Shown one piece after another: positions 29,585 to 39,931 of a DNA stretch of 42,827 bases; within the stretch, counting starts at the first letter, position 1, and each line of letters starts with the position of its first letter. The notes under the pieces were generated by a model. It saw only the letters and a program-made list of their open reading frames with translations, did no database searches and had not been told where the DNA came from. The stretch comes from an uncultured Clostridia bacterium. GTDB taxonomy: Bacteria; Bacillota; Clostridia; Christensenellales; UBA1242. Made by a program: the position numbers and the translations under genes. The stretch lies in the NCBI GenBank assembly GCA_947628205.1, contig CANQYX010000006.1, forward strand, positions 1-42,827, given 5' to 3'.

Positions 29585-32215
29585 ATGCATTATTTAAATA
29601 GTTTGGATGCGATTAAAAAGTTGGATAGTTCAATTCATGGGTTGAGCCGTGCGGAAGCGCAAGAACGGCTTAAAAAATTTGGCAAAAACGAGCTTAAAAA
29701 GACAAAAAAACAGTCATTTATAAAGTCATTTTTCAAACAATTTTTAAACATTATGGTGGCAATTTTGTTGGTGTCCGCCGTTGTTTCGCTAACCATTGCG
29801 ATTATCAACAAAGAATACGCCGATTTGTTTGAAGGGTTTGTCATCCTTTTTATTGTGTTTGTAAACGCGCTAATTGGCGTTTTTCAAGAGAGCAAGGCGC
29901 AGGCGTGCATTGACGATTTGCAAAAGAGCGAAAAGATAAATGTAAAGGTCATCCGCGACGGACAAGCCCTTGTTGTGGATAGCAAAGATGTCGCGGTGGG
30001 AGACATAGTCGAGATGGAAGCGGGCAACATGGTGGTGGCAGATATTAGGCTAATAGATGCCAACAATTTTTCGTGTGATGAAAGCAGTTTGACGGGCGAA
30101 AGCGTGCCAGTTGAAAAGAATGCGGACATAATTTTAAGCAAAAACACTCCGCTTGCCGAGCGCAAAAATATGGCATATTCGGGCAGCATGATAACCAGCG
30201 GCAAGGCGCGCGGCGTGGTGGTTGCAACGGGCGCGGACACCGAGCTTGGCAAAATTGCAAATTTGCTTTTTAATGCGCAAAAACAAACCACACCATTGCA
30301 AAAATCTATTGACAAAATTGGCAAAATAATCACATGGTCGGTGCTGGGAATTTGCGTTGTAATTTTCATAATCGAACTGGTGGCGGGCAACGGATTTTTA
30401 AACCCGCTTATGACTGCGGTGGCGCTGGCGGTGGCGGCAATTCCCGAAAGTTTGCCCGCGGTTATAACAATAATTTTGGCGCTAGGCGTGCAGCAACTGG
30501 CAAAGCGGAAATGCATAATAAAGCGTTTGCACGCGGTTGAAACACTTGGCAGTTGCGAAATTATTTGCACGGACAAAACGGGCACGCTAACGCGCAACAA
30601 AATGCAGGTGGTAAAAACCTATTTGGACATGCAAGAGGACACAAATTTTGGCGCAACGTTTGCCGAATTTATAAAATGCATGGCGGTTTGCAACAACTCG
30701 AAAGTCGAAAATGGCAAGGTGGTGGGCGAGCCAACCGAAACCGCACTTTTTGAGTTTGCAAAGGATAAATATAGCGGCGAAAACCACAAAATTTTGCATG
30801 AAATTCCGTTTAATTCAATCCGCAAAATGATGTCGGTTATTGTGAACGATGGCGGAATAAAATGCTTTACAAAGGGCGCGCCCGAAAATTTGTTAAAGCG
30901 TTGCAAATACATTTTAATTGACGGCAAACCGCAACTTTTAACCAACGAAATGAAAGAGCGCGTGCAAGCGCAAAATGACAAAATGACCTCGCAAGCGTTG
31001 CGCGTTATTGGCTTTTGCTTTAAAGAATTTGACGTGTTTAGCCCGACCGACGAGCCCGAGCAAGAGATGACCTTTCTTGGCCTTGCCGGCATGATAGACA
31101 ATCCGCGCCCAGAGGTTAAAGCCAGCATTGAAAAATGTTTTAAGGCCGGATTAAAACCGGTTATGATAACGGGCGACCACAAGCGCACCGCGTTCGCCAT
31201 CGCGCACGAGTTGGGCATCGCAAAAAGTTTGGACGAAGTTATTTCGGGCGAGGAAATAGACAAACTTAGCGACAGCGAACTTAAAAAAGTTTGCGCAAAT
31301 TACACCGTTTACGCGCGCGTTAGCCCCGAGCATAAAGTGCGCATTGTTAAGGCATTCAAAAACCTTAAAAAAATTGTTGCCATGACGGGCGATGGCGTTA
31401 ACGACGCACCAAGTTTAAAGATTGCCGACATCGGCGTTGGCATGGGTAAGTCGGGCAGTGACGTGGTTAAAAATGTGGCAGATTTAGTTATAACAGATGA
31501 CAATTTTTCGTCAATTGTGGTGGCGGTGGAAGAGGGCAGAAAGGTCTATTCCAACATTCAAAAAGCACTGCAATTTTTAATTTCAACAAACTGCGTGGAA
31601 GTGTTTGGCATGCTGCTTGCGCTAATTTTGTTCCCAAATTACACCTTTTTGCTGCCTGCGCAAATGCTATTTATAAATCTTGTTACAGATAGCCTACCTG
31701 CCTTCGCGCTCGGCATGGAAAAGGTGGAAAAAGAGGTTATGCAGTCACCACCGCGCAACAGCCAAGCTGGCTTGTTTGGCGGGAAAACCGGCGTGGCAAT
31801 AATTTATCAGTCAATTTTGCAAACGGTAATTGTCATGGTGGTTTACATTGTTGGCTTAAAATGCTATTCGCCGGCTGTCGCCAGCACAATGGTGTTCTTT
31901 ACAATCATTTTCATGCAACTGCTGCACAGCGTAAACTGCAAAACCAACAACAGCATTTTTGAAAAAAATTTGTTCGATAACAAAACCTTTAACCTCTGCT
32001 TTTTGCTAACGCTTGCGCTAAATTTGGCAGTGGCAGTAATTCCGCCAATGTATGCCTTGTTCGGGCTAGAATTTTTAAACTTTTCGCAATGGCTTGTTGT
32101 GATTATTGCGTCAATAATAATTATTCCAACTTGCGAATTATTTAAGGCAATTTTAAATCCGCCTTCAACCTACATTAAAAAGTCAAAAGTTAAAAAGCAA
32201 AAAATAAAAAATTAA
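29585..32215 (+). CDS. P-type cation-transporting ATPase, PMCA/SERCA-like (Ca2+)
   Basis: SSLTGESVPVEK, AVAAIPESLPAVITIILALGVQQLAKRKCIIKRLHAVETLGS, ICTDKTGTLTRNKM, TGDGVNDAPSLKIADIGVGMG. Confidence 0.95.
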   Translation: MHYLNSLDAIKKLDSSIHGLSRAEAQERLKKFGKNELKKTKKQSFIKSFFKQFLNIMVAILLVSAVVSLTIAIINKEYADLFEGFVILFIVFVNALIGVFQESKAQACIDDLQKSEKINVKVIRDGQALVVDSKDVAVGDIVEMEAGNMVVADIRLIDANNFSCDESSLTGESVPVEKNADIILSKNTPLAERKNMAYSGSMITSGKARGVVVATGADTELGKIANLLFNAQKQTTPLQKSIDKIGKIITWSVLGICVVIFIIELVAGNGFLNPLMTAVALAVAAIPESLPAVITIILALGVQQLAKRKCIIKRLHAVETLGSCEIICTDKTGTLTRNKMQVVKTYLDMQEDTNFGATFAEFIKCMAVCNNSKVENGKVVGEPTETALFEFAKDKYSGENHKILHEIPFNSIRKMMSVIVNDGGIKCFTKGAPENLLKRCKYILIDGKPQLLTNEMKERVQAQNDKMTSQALRVIGFCFKEFDVFSPTDEPEQEMTFLGLAGMIDNPRPEVKASIEKCFKAGLKPVMITGDHKRTAFAIAHELGIAKSLDEVISGEEIDKLSDSELKKVCANYTVYARVSPEHKVRIVKAFKNLKKIVAMTGDGVNDAPSLKIADIGVGMGKSGSDVVKNVADLVITDDNFSSIVVAVEEGRKVYSNIQKALQFLISTNCVEVFGMLLALILFPNYTFLLPAQMLFINLVTDSLPAFALGMEKVEKEVMQSPPRNSQAGLFGGKTGVAIIYQSILQTVIVMVVYIVGLKCYSPAVASTMVFFTIIFMQLLHSVNCKTNNSIFEKNLFDNKTFNLCFLLTLALNLAVAVIPPMYALFGLEFLNFSQWLVVIIASIIIIPTCELFKAILNPPSTYIKKSKVKKQKIKN

Positions 32216-32348
32216 AAAAATTGATGAAAGTTAATAAAAAATTGCAAAAAATGAGTTAAAAATTCAAAAAAAATTAAAAAATTATTGCTCAAATTTAATT
32301 TTTGCATAAAATTTGGTTTTTGGTTAAGAATATTCATAGGAGGATAAA

Positions 32349-32804
32349 ATGAGTATTTTTAACAAAAAAGTTTTAGCCATAATTGTCTATTATACTTTGA
32401 TTGTTTTGGCAATGGTTAGTGCGGGGTTCTTTGTGTTCTGCTTGGCAGTGAAAGATGTTGCACTTTGGGCAAAAATTATCTATTATGTTTGGACTGGGTT
32501 GGTGGTTGGTGTGCTTTTTTTTGACATCATTTGCGTTAACACCCACGAAGGCAAAACAATTTCTGGCTTAATAATTTATGTGTTGAGCATATTGGCAGTT
32601 GTTATGGCTTGCTTGTTGTATGTTTTAAATGCTGGCCGAACAGGGCTTGCAACAAGTTTCTTTAACTTGTTTGTGTCCGTTTCGCTCATTTCGCTTATGA
32701 CAACTGGCTACATGATTGCAAGTTGGTGTGTGGGCGAAAGCATTGTTGAACACGCCACCGCGCAAGATGAAATGCAAGCAAAACGTAAACAAGAAAATAG
32801 ATAG
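32349..32804 (+). CDS. Four-TM membrane protein, unknown function
   Basis: Hydrophobic ORF with SD aggagg upstream; no family recognised. Confidence 0.7.
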   Translation: MSIFNKKVLAIIVYYTLIVLAMVSAGFFVFCLAVKDVALWAKIIYYVWTGLVVGVLFFDIICVNTHEGKTISGLIIYVLSILAVVMACLLYVLNAGRTGLATSFFNLFVSVSLISLMTTGYMIASWCVGESIVEHATAQDEMQAKRKQENR

Positions 32805-32807
32805 AAA

Positions 32808-32836
32808 AAAAGGGCAGTTAATGCTCTTTTTTAATT
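32808..32836. terminator. Terminator
   Basis: AAAAAAGGGCA-gttaa-TGCTCTTTTTT. Confidence 0.6.
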
Positions 32837-34003
32837 TTCTTTTGTTCCCCATGCGCGGTTTAAATACCAATCTGTTTGAGTTAGTGGAGTTGAATCGTGG
32901 CTGCAAACAACATTAACTTTTTCAACATTTAAAGTTGCAAAAACCACAATGTTTCCATTAAACGAACTAAATTGATTGTCTTTATAATCCACACACAAAG
33001 TTGTTACATAAATTTCGGTTGTATATTTAGTTACGCGGTCGATAAAAGCTTTGGTTGGAAATTGATTGTTTATTTCTTTTGTATATTCGCTGCTGCCTGC
33101 GCAACAACAAACGCAAACACGCTTTGGATGGATGTTTTTTAGCAAAATGTCACTAGTTGAAGTTTTGCTGCCATGGTGGCCGGCTTTAAAAAGTTCTATA
33201 CTTTCAAGATTTTGAATAGATTTGTTGTTTTCAACAAGTTTTTCTTCGCCACCTTTTTCGTTTTCAAGGTCGCCTGTAAACAAAAATTGCTTGTTGTCGA
33301 AAGTAAAAAGGGTGCAAACAGAATAATCATTTTCGCTTGATGCAGAATGAGTTGCGGCAAAATCGTTATATAAAATTTCAAATTGCAAATGTGCGTTTAT
33401 TTTTATGATTTTTGGTGTGCCTTTTTCAACGGTTGATGCGTCAAAATATTCTGCATTTAAATTGTTAATTTCTTTATCTCTATTTTTTATATAATTGGCA
33501 TAAGTTTTGTCGGTTGACGATTTGTTTGTGCCTGCGCCAAAATCAATAATAAACGGGCAATCGTATAAATCAAAAATGCTGTTTTTTGTTGCAGCAAAAC
33601 CGGCGTAATGGTCGGTGTGCGCGTGGGTTACAATAACATATTCTAGCGTGTTATCTGTTACATATTGGTTAAGATAATTAGAAACGGTGGCAACGCTGTT
33701 GCTTTTCGAGCCACAATCAATTAAAATGTCCACATCACCAAACTTTATATAGGTGCAATCGCCCGTGTATTTGTTGCCCAACTCTAAAAAATGCACTGAA
33801 AATTGTTCGTTATTAAAAGCAATTGGGTCGGCAGAAACCGATGTTTCGTTTTGTGAATAAAACAGCTCCTCGCCCACATAAAGTTCTTCCGTTTCGGGCA
33901 GTGTGAAATAGGTAAGGCAAGCAAAGCCAGCACACGCACCCAAAACTAAAGCAAACAAAATTGCAACAAAATTTATTCCGCGTTTTTTAGTTCTTTTAGC
34001 CAT
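32831..34003 (-). CDS. ComEC/Rec2-like metallo-beta-lactamase-fold hydrolase, N-terminally membrane-anchored
   Basis: FLELGNKYTGDCTYIKFGDVDILIDCGSKS, VTHAHTDHYAG, FTGDLENEKGGEEKL, LFKAGHHGSKTSTSDILL. Confidence 0.87.
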   Translation of the reverse strand: MAKRTKKRGINFVAILFALVLGACAGFACLTYFTLPETEELYVGEELFYSQNETSVSADPIAFNNEQFSVHFLELGNKYTGDCTYIKFGDVDILIDCGSKSNSVATVSNYLNQYVTDNTLEYVIVTHAHTDHYAGFAATKNSIFDLYDCPFIIDFGAGTNKSSTDKTYANYIKNRDKEINNLNAEYFDASTVEKGTPKIIKINAHLQFEILYNDFAATHSASSENDYSVCTLFTFDNKQFLFTGDLENEKGGEEKLVENNKSIQNLESIELFKAGHHGSKTSTSDILLKNIHPKRVCVCCCAGSSEYTKEINNQFPTKAFIDRVTKYTTEIYVTTLCVDYKDNQFSSFNGNIVVFATLNVEKVNVVCSHDSTPLTQTDWYLNRAWGTKEN

Positions 34004-34110
34004 AATTTCTCCTTAAAATTTTAATTTTTTATAAAAATTTAATGTTTTTTTTGCATTTTTTGCTTAATTTTTTTAAATTTTTTAAAATTTTTTGCATTTA
34101 TTTTTTAATT

Positions 34111-34596
34111 TTAATTAATTGTTGTTTCAACATCGTCATCGCTTGGCTCAACAAAAGTTATTAACCTGATTTTTTGAATTTTAAAAATGCTGCCATATTT
34201 TAAATTGTCAACAGTGTAAACTATGTAATATGTGCCAACTTCGTTTGAGGTGTAGTTACCATTTTGGTCAATTTCCATGTTGGATTCAGTTTTAACCTTT
34301 TTGCTGTCGTTTTTATTAAACGCAACAACCTTTGCGCCCTCATCGGCATAACTTTCGCCAAGTGTTAAGGTTATTTCATCTGTGCCAATCAGTTCAAAAC
34401 AATCGTTACGCGTTAAAAAGTAGGCAGGAACTGCGCCAATGCCCAACCCAATTAGCACCACTAAAAACAAAATTAGCAAAGTTTTAAATGGTGTGCGTTT
34501 CAATTCTTTGTTAACTTTTTTGTTAGTTTTTTCGTCTAAACTTAAATTTAGTTCAACCTTTTTGCTTTGTTTAGAAGCGGTTTTTCTTGTTGCCAT
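34111..34596 (-). CDS. Single-TM protein with DUF5011/Ig-like extracytoplasmic domain
   Basis: TM LLILFLVVLIGLGIGAVPAYFL then LIGTDEITLTLGESYADEGAKVVAF...GTYYIVYTV; start MATRKTASK chosen on SD aggagaaatt. Confidence 0.7.
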   Translation of the reverse strand: MATRKTASKQSKKVELNLSLDEKTNKKVNKELKRTPFKTLLILFLVVLIGLGIGAVPAYFLTRNDCFELIGTDEITLTLGESYADEGAKVVAFNKNDSKKVKTESNMEIDQNGNYTSNEVGTYYIVYTVDNLKYGSIFKIQKIRLITFVEPSDDDVETTIN

Positions 34597-34717
34597 AATT
34601 TCTCCTAAAAAAATTGTATCACTTTTTAATATTAATTCAAAATAAAAAAGGTTAAAAAACACGCATTTTTTGCGTGAATTTTAACTTGATTAATCTATAT
34701 TAATAATTTTAATTCGA

Positions 34718-36379
34718 TTAATTTTTTAAATTTTTTATTAAATGGTTTATGCGCTTTTTGCATTCGGCTTCGCCTAAAATTTTCATAATAGAATAAAGCT
34801 CAGGGCTATTTTCTTTGCCTGTTATTGCAAGGCGAATGAATTTGGATGCATCGCTAACATTGCCAGCATAAGCCACTGGGTTTTGCTTATAGGTTTTGTT
34901 GTCTGCAAAATTGTGGGCAAGGGCAATTTGTTTTAAATTTTCAAACCAAGCGGAATTGTCTGCCTGCAAGGTGTATTGCGCGGAATAATCAATTAAAAAT
35001 TCAGCCAAATTTTGCTTGTTTACATTGCCCAATTCAAAATTAAATTTTGGCTTGAAGTTTGGTAGAACATAATCGTAAAGCGAGGTGATTTCATCAAACT
35101 TTGTAATGTCCTTCCTTGGCCTATCTCCGCCGCGGTCAATGGCAAAAACTTGGGTTAAAACTGCCTTATTTTTGCTTATAATTTCATAGTCCTTTTCGTT
35201 CCACTCTTTTGCCCAAGATAGTGCGCAGTTATAAACCTCTTCGGCTGTGTATTTAGAAATTATGGTTTTAGAAATATCGTTCAATTTTAAAAAGTCAAAC
35301 ATTGGGTTGGTTACGCCAATTTTTTTAAGTTCAAATGGGAAGTCGGTGTATGGCAAAGTTGGGTTATTTTTGCGCCAGATTTCAAAGTCACTGTTAAGTA
35401 AATTTAAAATATATTCTACAACCGCAGTTGTTGGATAGCCCTGTTTTAAAAAGTAACGAACATCGGCAAAAGGGTCTTTTCGCTTGCTTATTTTGCGCTT
35501 GTTGCCTGTGGTTTCGTCTATCACACAAATGCTTGGCGTGTGCGCATATTTAAATGGTTTAAAGCCAAATGCCTTACTTAATTCTATATGCACTGGCAAA
35601 CTTTGGAACCATTCCTGTCCACGCACAACGGTGGTTGTGCCCATAAGAGTGTCGTCCACAATGTGGGCAAACGCGTAAACCGGAATTCCGTTAGATTTAA
35701 TTAGCACATCGTCTTTTGCATTTTCGCGCAAATCTTTTTTGCCTTTAATTGCATCGGTGAATTCGTGTGTCTTGTTAGGGTCGCCCATTGAGCGCAAACG
35801 CAGCGCAAATTTTTTGCCTGCCTTTAGGTTGACTTCAATTTCGGCTAATGTTAAATTTCGGCATGGGTCCTTAACCTCTAAATCTCCACTTTCTTCAAGT
35901 TCTTCCTCGCGCTTTTGCAAAATTTCTTCCTTGCCTTCGCTAACCGCACAAAAGCATGGGAATGCACGCCCGCGCTTAACTAATTCTTTGGCAAAGGAAT
36001 TGTAAATTTCGGTGCGCTGAGATTGAACATATGGGCCATAATTCCCAATTTCGGCATGTTCGCCGCAATAACCTTCGTCTGGCTTCAAGCCAAAGCGGAC
36101 AAGCATATCGTAGGCAATTTCGCCTGCGTTTTCAACTTCGCGCTTGCTGTCCGTATCTTCCAAGCGGCAATAGAAAATTCCGCCTGTTTTGTTGGCAAGC
36201 ATGCGGTGAATAACTGCCTGATATAGTTGCCCAATGTGCAAATATCCGGTTGGGCTGGGGGCAATGCGCGTTACTTCGCCTGCCACTTTCCTTGGCTTAT
36301 ATTTGTTAATGTAAAAAGAAGTATCCAAAGCATTTGGATACAACAAATTTGCTAATTTTTCATAATCCTTTTCTGTCAT
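34718..36379 (-). CDS. gltX: Glutamyl-tRNA synthetase
   Basis: TRIAPSPTGYLHIGQLYQAV, FYCRLEDTDSKREV, KRKISKRKDPFADVRYFL (KMSKS-equivalent). Confidence 0.94.
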   Translation of the reverse strand: MTEKDYEKLANLLYPNALDTSFYINKYKPRKVAGEVTRIAPSPTGYLHIGQLYQAVIHRMLANKTGGIFYCRLEDTDSKREVENAGEIAYDMLVRFGLKPDEGYCGEHAEIGNYGPYVQSQRTEIYNSFAKELVKRGRAFPCFCAVSEGKEEILQKREEELEESGDLEVKDPCRNLTLAEIEVNLKAGKKFALRLRSMGDPNKTHEFTDAIKGKKDLRENAKDDVLIKSNGIPVYAFAHIVDDTLMGTTTVVRGQEWFQSLPVHIELSKAFGFKPFKYAHTPSICVIDETTGNKRKISKRKDPFADVRYFLKQGYPTTAVVEYILNLLNSDFEIWRKNNPTLPYTDFPFELKKIGVTNPMFDFLKLNDISKTIISKYTAEEVYNCALSWAKEWNEKDYEIISKNKAVLTQVFAIDRGGDRPRKDITKFDEITSLYDYVLPNFKPKFNFELGNVNKQNLAEFLIDYSAQYTLQADNSAWFENLKQIALAHNFADNKTYKQNPVAYAGNVSDASKFIRLAITGKENSPELYSIMKILGEAECKKRINHLIKNLKN

Positions 36380-36387
36380 ATTACCTC

Positions 36388-37524
36388 TTATATAATGTTG
36401 TGCACTTCTTTTAAAACTTTTATATCTTGTTCAATTAAATAGAAATAATTGTCTATAATTTTGCCGCAAGCAATTTCAAACTCGTTTTGTTCAAAATTTG
36501 ACTCGGTTGCACCAGCAACATAATCGATGCTGTTGTGCGCTTTATAAAATTTTTCATAGTCAGATTTTAAAGCCGACCAGATGTTATAAAGCTGAATTGA
36601 AAGTTCATAAATGTCTGTTTTTCTGTCCATGCCCGGCGCGGTTGCATAGTTGTTTGTAATTAACATAACATCCACGGCATAATTGTTGAACACTTCTCCC
36701 ATAGGTTTGTAACCTTGTCCATAATTGTGCCAAGTTAATGCCTCAGACATTGTGCCATCTTTAAGATTTTTTTGATAGAAGATATAACTGTATCCTGCCA
36801 TCTCTAAATTGCAACGGTTGGCAAGCCCAAGCACAAAATTGTCCATAAAAGTTTGAGTTTGCTCTTCCGACCAATCGTCTAAATTGACATCGGACATATT
36901 TACATCTTGATAGTTATCAGTTATAGAATAGTAAACGCGCGCAAGCGAAAGGGTAAGGTTATAAGAACTTTCAAAAAGAGAGTTGTACGAATCTAACAAT
37001 CGTTTAAAAATTTGGATGTATAAGTCATTAACCACAACATCTTGATCTGGCTGCCTGCCCGAGTTGGTGTTTAAATTTCTTGCAAATTCTTGCACTTGAA
37101 TATCTGTTTTAATAAATGCCCTTTTTAATGCATCCAATTTTGTTTTTACATCGTTGCGATATTCATTTTTAACAGTAAAAGAATTTGTGCTTAACGCTTG
37201 AATATTTCTGTTAACAAAACGAAGTGAACGATTAAGAATAAAATTATAATCCGACAAGTTATGATAAGGCATATATTCTGTTGCGTCAGTAAAATATTTT
37301 TGGCCTTTGGCATTAACAAAAACTGAATAATCGAACTCTAACTCTCCATTATTTTCATCATAAACAACAGATTTGCACTCATCTGCAATTGTTTTATAGT
37401 CGTTAAACAAATTTGCCAGTTCATATCCCTTATCTTTTTTACAACCAAACAAACCGAAGGTTGAAAAGCCCACACAAACACACAAAATTAAAGTTAACAA
37501 AATCTTTTTCATGTTACACCCCAA
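36388..37524 (-). CDS. Predicted lipoprotein, unknown function
   Basis: Signal peptide and lipobox GFSTFGLFGCKKD. Confidence 0.7.
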   Translation of the reverse strand: MGCNMKKILLTLILCVCVGFSTFGLFGCKKDKGYELANLFNDYKTIADECKSVVYDENNGELEFDYSVFVNAKGQKYFTDATEYMPYHNLSDYNFILNRSLRFVNRNIQALSTNSFTVKNEYRNDVKTKLDALKRAFIKTDIQVQEFARNLNTNSGRQPDQDVVVNDLYIQIFKRLLDSYNSLFESSYNLTLSLARVYYSITDNYQDVNMSDVNLDDWSEEQTQTFMDNFVLGLANRCNLEMAGYSYIFYQKNLKDGTMSEALTWHNYGQGYKPMGEVFNNYAVDVMLITNNYATAPGMDRKTDIYELSIQLYNIWSALKSDYEKFYKAHNSIDYVAGATESNFEQNEFEIACGKIIDNYFYLIEQDIKVLKEVHNII

Positions 37525-38353
37525 AAATTTGATTTAAATAGTACCCTGCCAACATGTTGCTATCTAAACTAGTTTCCGACCCTTCTAGCAAAAATTTTGC
37601 CAAATTTTCGGCAAACTCTTCTTTGTTTGTTTCGTTATAATTTTTTATAAATAAATTGGTTGAATTTGAAAAATTGTCAAATTTAAAATATGAATTTTGA
37701 AAATCAATGTGCGGAGAAATCTGCGAAATATTGCTGTCATCCGAAATTAAAGTTAAATTGCCAAAGGTTAAAGTTAAATTGCTAAAACAATCTATGCACA
37801 CATCGCAATATAATTCAATTACAGAAAATTTGATGTTAGATGTTGTGTCTACTCCCAGCGAAGAAAGCTCTCCGTTTAAAGTTTTTATAAAATTAGCATA
37901 CTCAACAAAATATTGCGAAACTGCCTCGTAAGAAGGGTTGGCACCAACAGCAAGTTCGCCTTGGGCGGTGGTTTTGGTTATATAAGCATCAATAACATTT
38001 ATCGTTTCTGCGCGTGTGGATTTTAAATGCGATAGCCCTTTGTCAATTGCCTTTTTGTTGAAAGAGTGCGAATTAGCAACTAAATAATAGCTTGATAAAC
38101 TATCTAAACATTGATTGAGTTTATTGTTTGTTTCGTCTATAAAAACAAAACGAGTGTCCTGCTCGGGAGTTTTTGCTATAACTTTTTTTAAATCTATCGA
38201 CAATTCTTTGGTTGACGAACTGGAAACATAACCATTAAGTTCTTCAAAATAATCTACGGGTGGATTTAGTTTTTTATAAAAAATATACGCCGTGCCCCCA
38301 ATTGAGGCAGCCACCAAAACGATGATTAAAAGTGTTTTAAGAAACTTTTTCAT
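37514..38353 (-). CDS. Membrane-anchored protein, unknown function
   Basis: N-terminal TM FLKTLLIIVLVAASIGGTAYIFYKKL; overlaps downstream gene by 11 nt. Confidence 0.7.
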   Translation of the reverse strand: MKKFLKTLLIIVLVAASIGGTAYIFYKKLNPPVDYFEELNGYVSSSSTKELSIDLKKVIAKTPEQDTRFVFIDETNNKLNQCLDSLSSYYLVANSHSFNKKAIDKGLSHLKSTRAETINVIDAYITKTTAQGELAVGANPSYEAVSQYFVEYANFIKTLNGELSSLGVDTTSNIKFSVIELYCDVCIDCFSNLTLTFGNLTLISDDSNISQISPHIDFQNSYFKFDNFSNSTNLFIKNYNETNKEEFAENLAKFLLEGSETSLDSNMLAGYYLNQIFGV

Positions 38354-38499
38354 ATTTATTATTATAAATATTTTAAAGTTAAAGTCAATAATTTTAATGT
38401 TTAACTTGAAAAAACTAACTTTTTATCTGTCTTTTTAAATTTACCTTAATAAAGTTTAAAAAAGTTTGAATTTTTGTTTACATTTGATATAATAATTTT

Positions 38500-39228
38500 A
38501 TGAAAAATATATTGATTACAGGTGCCAGCGGCGGCATTGGCAGCGAAATTGCAAGAAAATTTGCCAGTTTGGGCTTCCGCGTTTTGATGGTTTATAACAA
38601 AAATAAGGCAGCAATCGACAAATTGTCGGATGAACTTTCTGCAATAACCGATGTGGCAGTTTATCAATGCGATTTAACAAACGAGCAGGCAGTTAAAGCG
38701 ATGGTGGCGGATATAATTGCACGGTTTAAACGGATTGATTGCTTAGTAAATTGTGCCGGCGTTGCACAAATTAAGCAAATTCAAGATGTGTCCGAGCAGG
38801 ATTTCGATTTTGTTTTCAACAACAATGTTAAATCGGCAGTTTTTGTGCTTAAATATGTCGTTCCAAAAATGGTTAGTGACAAGGCGGGCAAAATTGTAAA
38901 CATTTCATCCATGTGGGGTAAAGTGGGCGCAAGCATGGAGAGCATATATTCGGCAAGCAAAGGCGCAATAAATAGTTTAACATTAAGTTTGGCAAAAGAG
39001 TTGGGGCCAAGCAATATAACGGTTAACGCGGTTTGCCCCGGGTTAATTGACACAAAAATGAATGACAATTTATCTAAAAAGGATAAAAAAGCGATAATAG
39101 ATGAAACTCCGCTAAACAGAATTGGCACGCCAAAGGATGTTGCAAACATAGTTGAATTTTTGCTTAGCGAGCAGGCCAATTTTATAACTGGACAGATAAT
39201 AACGGTTGATGGCGGATTAACCTTATAA
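38500..39228 (+). CDS. Short-chain dehydrogenase/reductase (3-oxoacyl-ACP reductase-like)
   Basis: TGASGGIGSEIARKF, YSASKGAINSLTLSLAKELGPSNITVNAVCPGLIDTKM, ITGQIITVDGG. Confidence 0.92.
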   Translation: MKNILITGASGGIGSEIARKFASLGFRVLMVYNKNKAAIDKLSDELSAITDVAVYQCDLTNEQAVKAMVADIIARFKRIDCLVNCAGVAQIKQIQDVSEQDFDFVFNNNVKSAVFVLKYVVPKMVSDKAGKIVNISSMWGKVGASMESIYSASKGAINSLTLSLAKELGPSNITVNAVCPGLIDTKMNDNLSKKDKKAIIDETPLNRIGTPKDVANIVEFLLSEQANFITGQIITVDGGLTL

Positions 39229-39282
39229 ATTAACAAATGAAAAAATCAACAAAAATTTTTAAAAATTTAAAAAAATAATAAA

Positions 39283-39311
39283 AAAAGCGGAAAAAATCCG
39301 TTTTTTTAATA
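39283..39311 (+). terminator. Terminator
   Basis: AAAAAAGCGGA-aaaaa-TCCGTTTTTTTAA. Confidence 0.6.
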
Positions 39312-39338
39312 AAATTTTTAATTTTTTATAATTTTTTA

Positions 39339-39890
39339 TTACCCTTTTCTTGTAAAAAAATTTATAACCTGCGCAAATTTTAATGTTATGTTGTTGGCGT
39401 GATTAATTGCAAATTTTTTAAAACTTGCCTTGCCGAAAATTGTTAAACCGGCAATTACCGCAGAAATAATTGAAGCAATTATAACCTGTTTAACATCCCC
39501 AACAATTGCAATTTTTGCCAAAATGCTTGCGCCTGCCGCACCAGATAAAATTCCGCAAACATCTCCAATAACGTCTGCGCAAACCGAGCTTACTTTGTCC
39601 GCATTCTTAACCAAGGCAATTGCCTGCTTGCTGCCTTTAACTTTGCGAGAAGCCATCGCGTTAAAAGTTTCTAAATTGGCGCTAGCCGTTGCCAAACCCA
39701 GCATGTCGAAAAATATGCTTAACGCAATAAAAACAACAATTACAAGCACAGCAACTATAAGGTGTGCTTTGCTTAACAGTAATTCGCTAATTAAGCTAAA
39801 AGAAAAAGACAAAACAATGGCCAATATTAAAATTTTAATCGGCCAAAGCCACGGTTTAGGTTTTGAATTTTTTTTCTTTTTATTGTTCAT
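39339..39890 (-). CDS. OapA-like (OLE-associated protein A) multi-TM protein, DUF21-like
   Basis: 183 aa, K-rich N-terminus, hydrophobic segments, DUF21-like stretch LGLATASANLETFNAMASRKVKGSKQAIALVKNADKVSSVCADVIGDVCGILSGAAGASI; directly downstream of the large RNA on the same strand. Confidence 0.65.
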   Translation of the reverse strand: MNNKKKKNSKPKPWLWPIKILILAIVLSFSFSLISELLLSKAHLIVAVLVIVVFIALSIFFDMLGLATASANLETFNAMASRKVKGSKQAIALVKNADKVSSVCADVIGDVCGILSGAAGASILAKIAIVGDVKQVIIASIISAVIAGLTIFGKASFKKFAINHANNITLKFAQVINFFTRKG

Positions 39891-39931
39891 AAATTAATAT
39901 ATTTCAATGTTTAATTAAAACATGTATTTTT

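Noticed and set aside
34718-36379. GltX N-terminal extension before the HIGH-type motif as novel
   Set aside because: Similar extended glutamyl-tRNA synthetases are familiar in Clostridia.
39430-39897. Antisense ORF opposite the OapA-like gene
   Set aside because: Mirror ORF of a hydrophobic gene; no SD or promoter, and the minus-strand product has family-like features.
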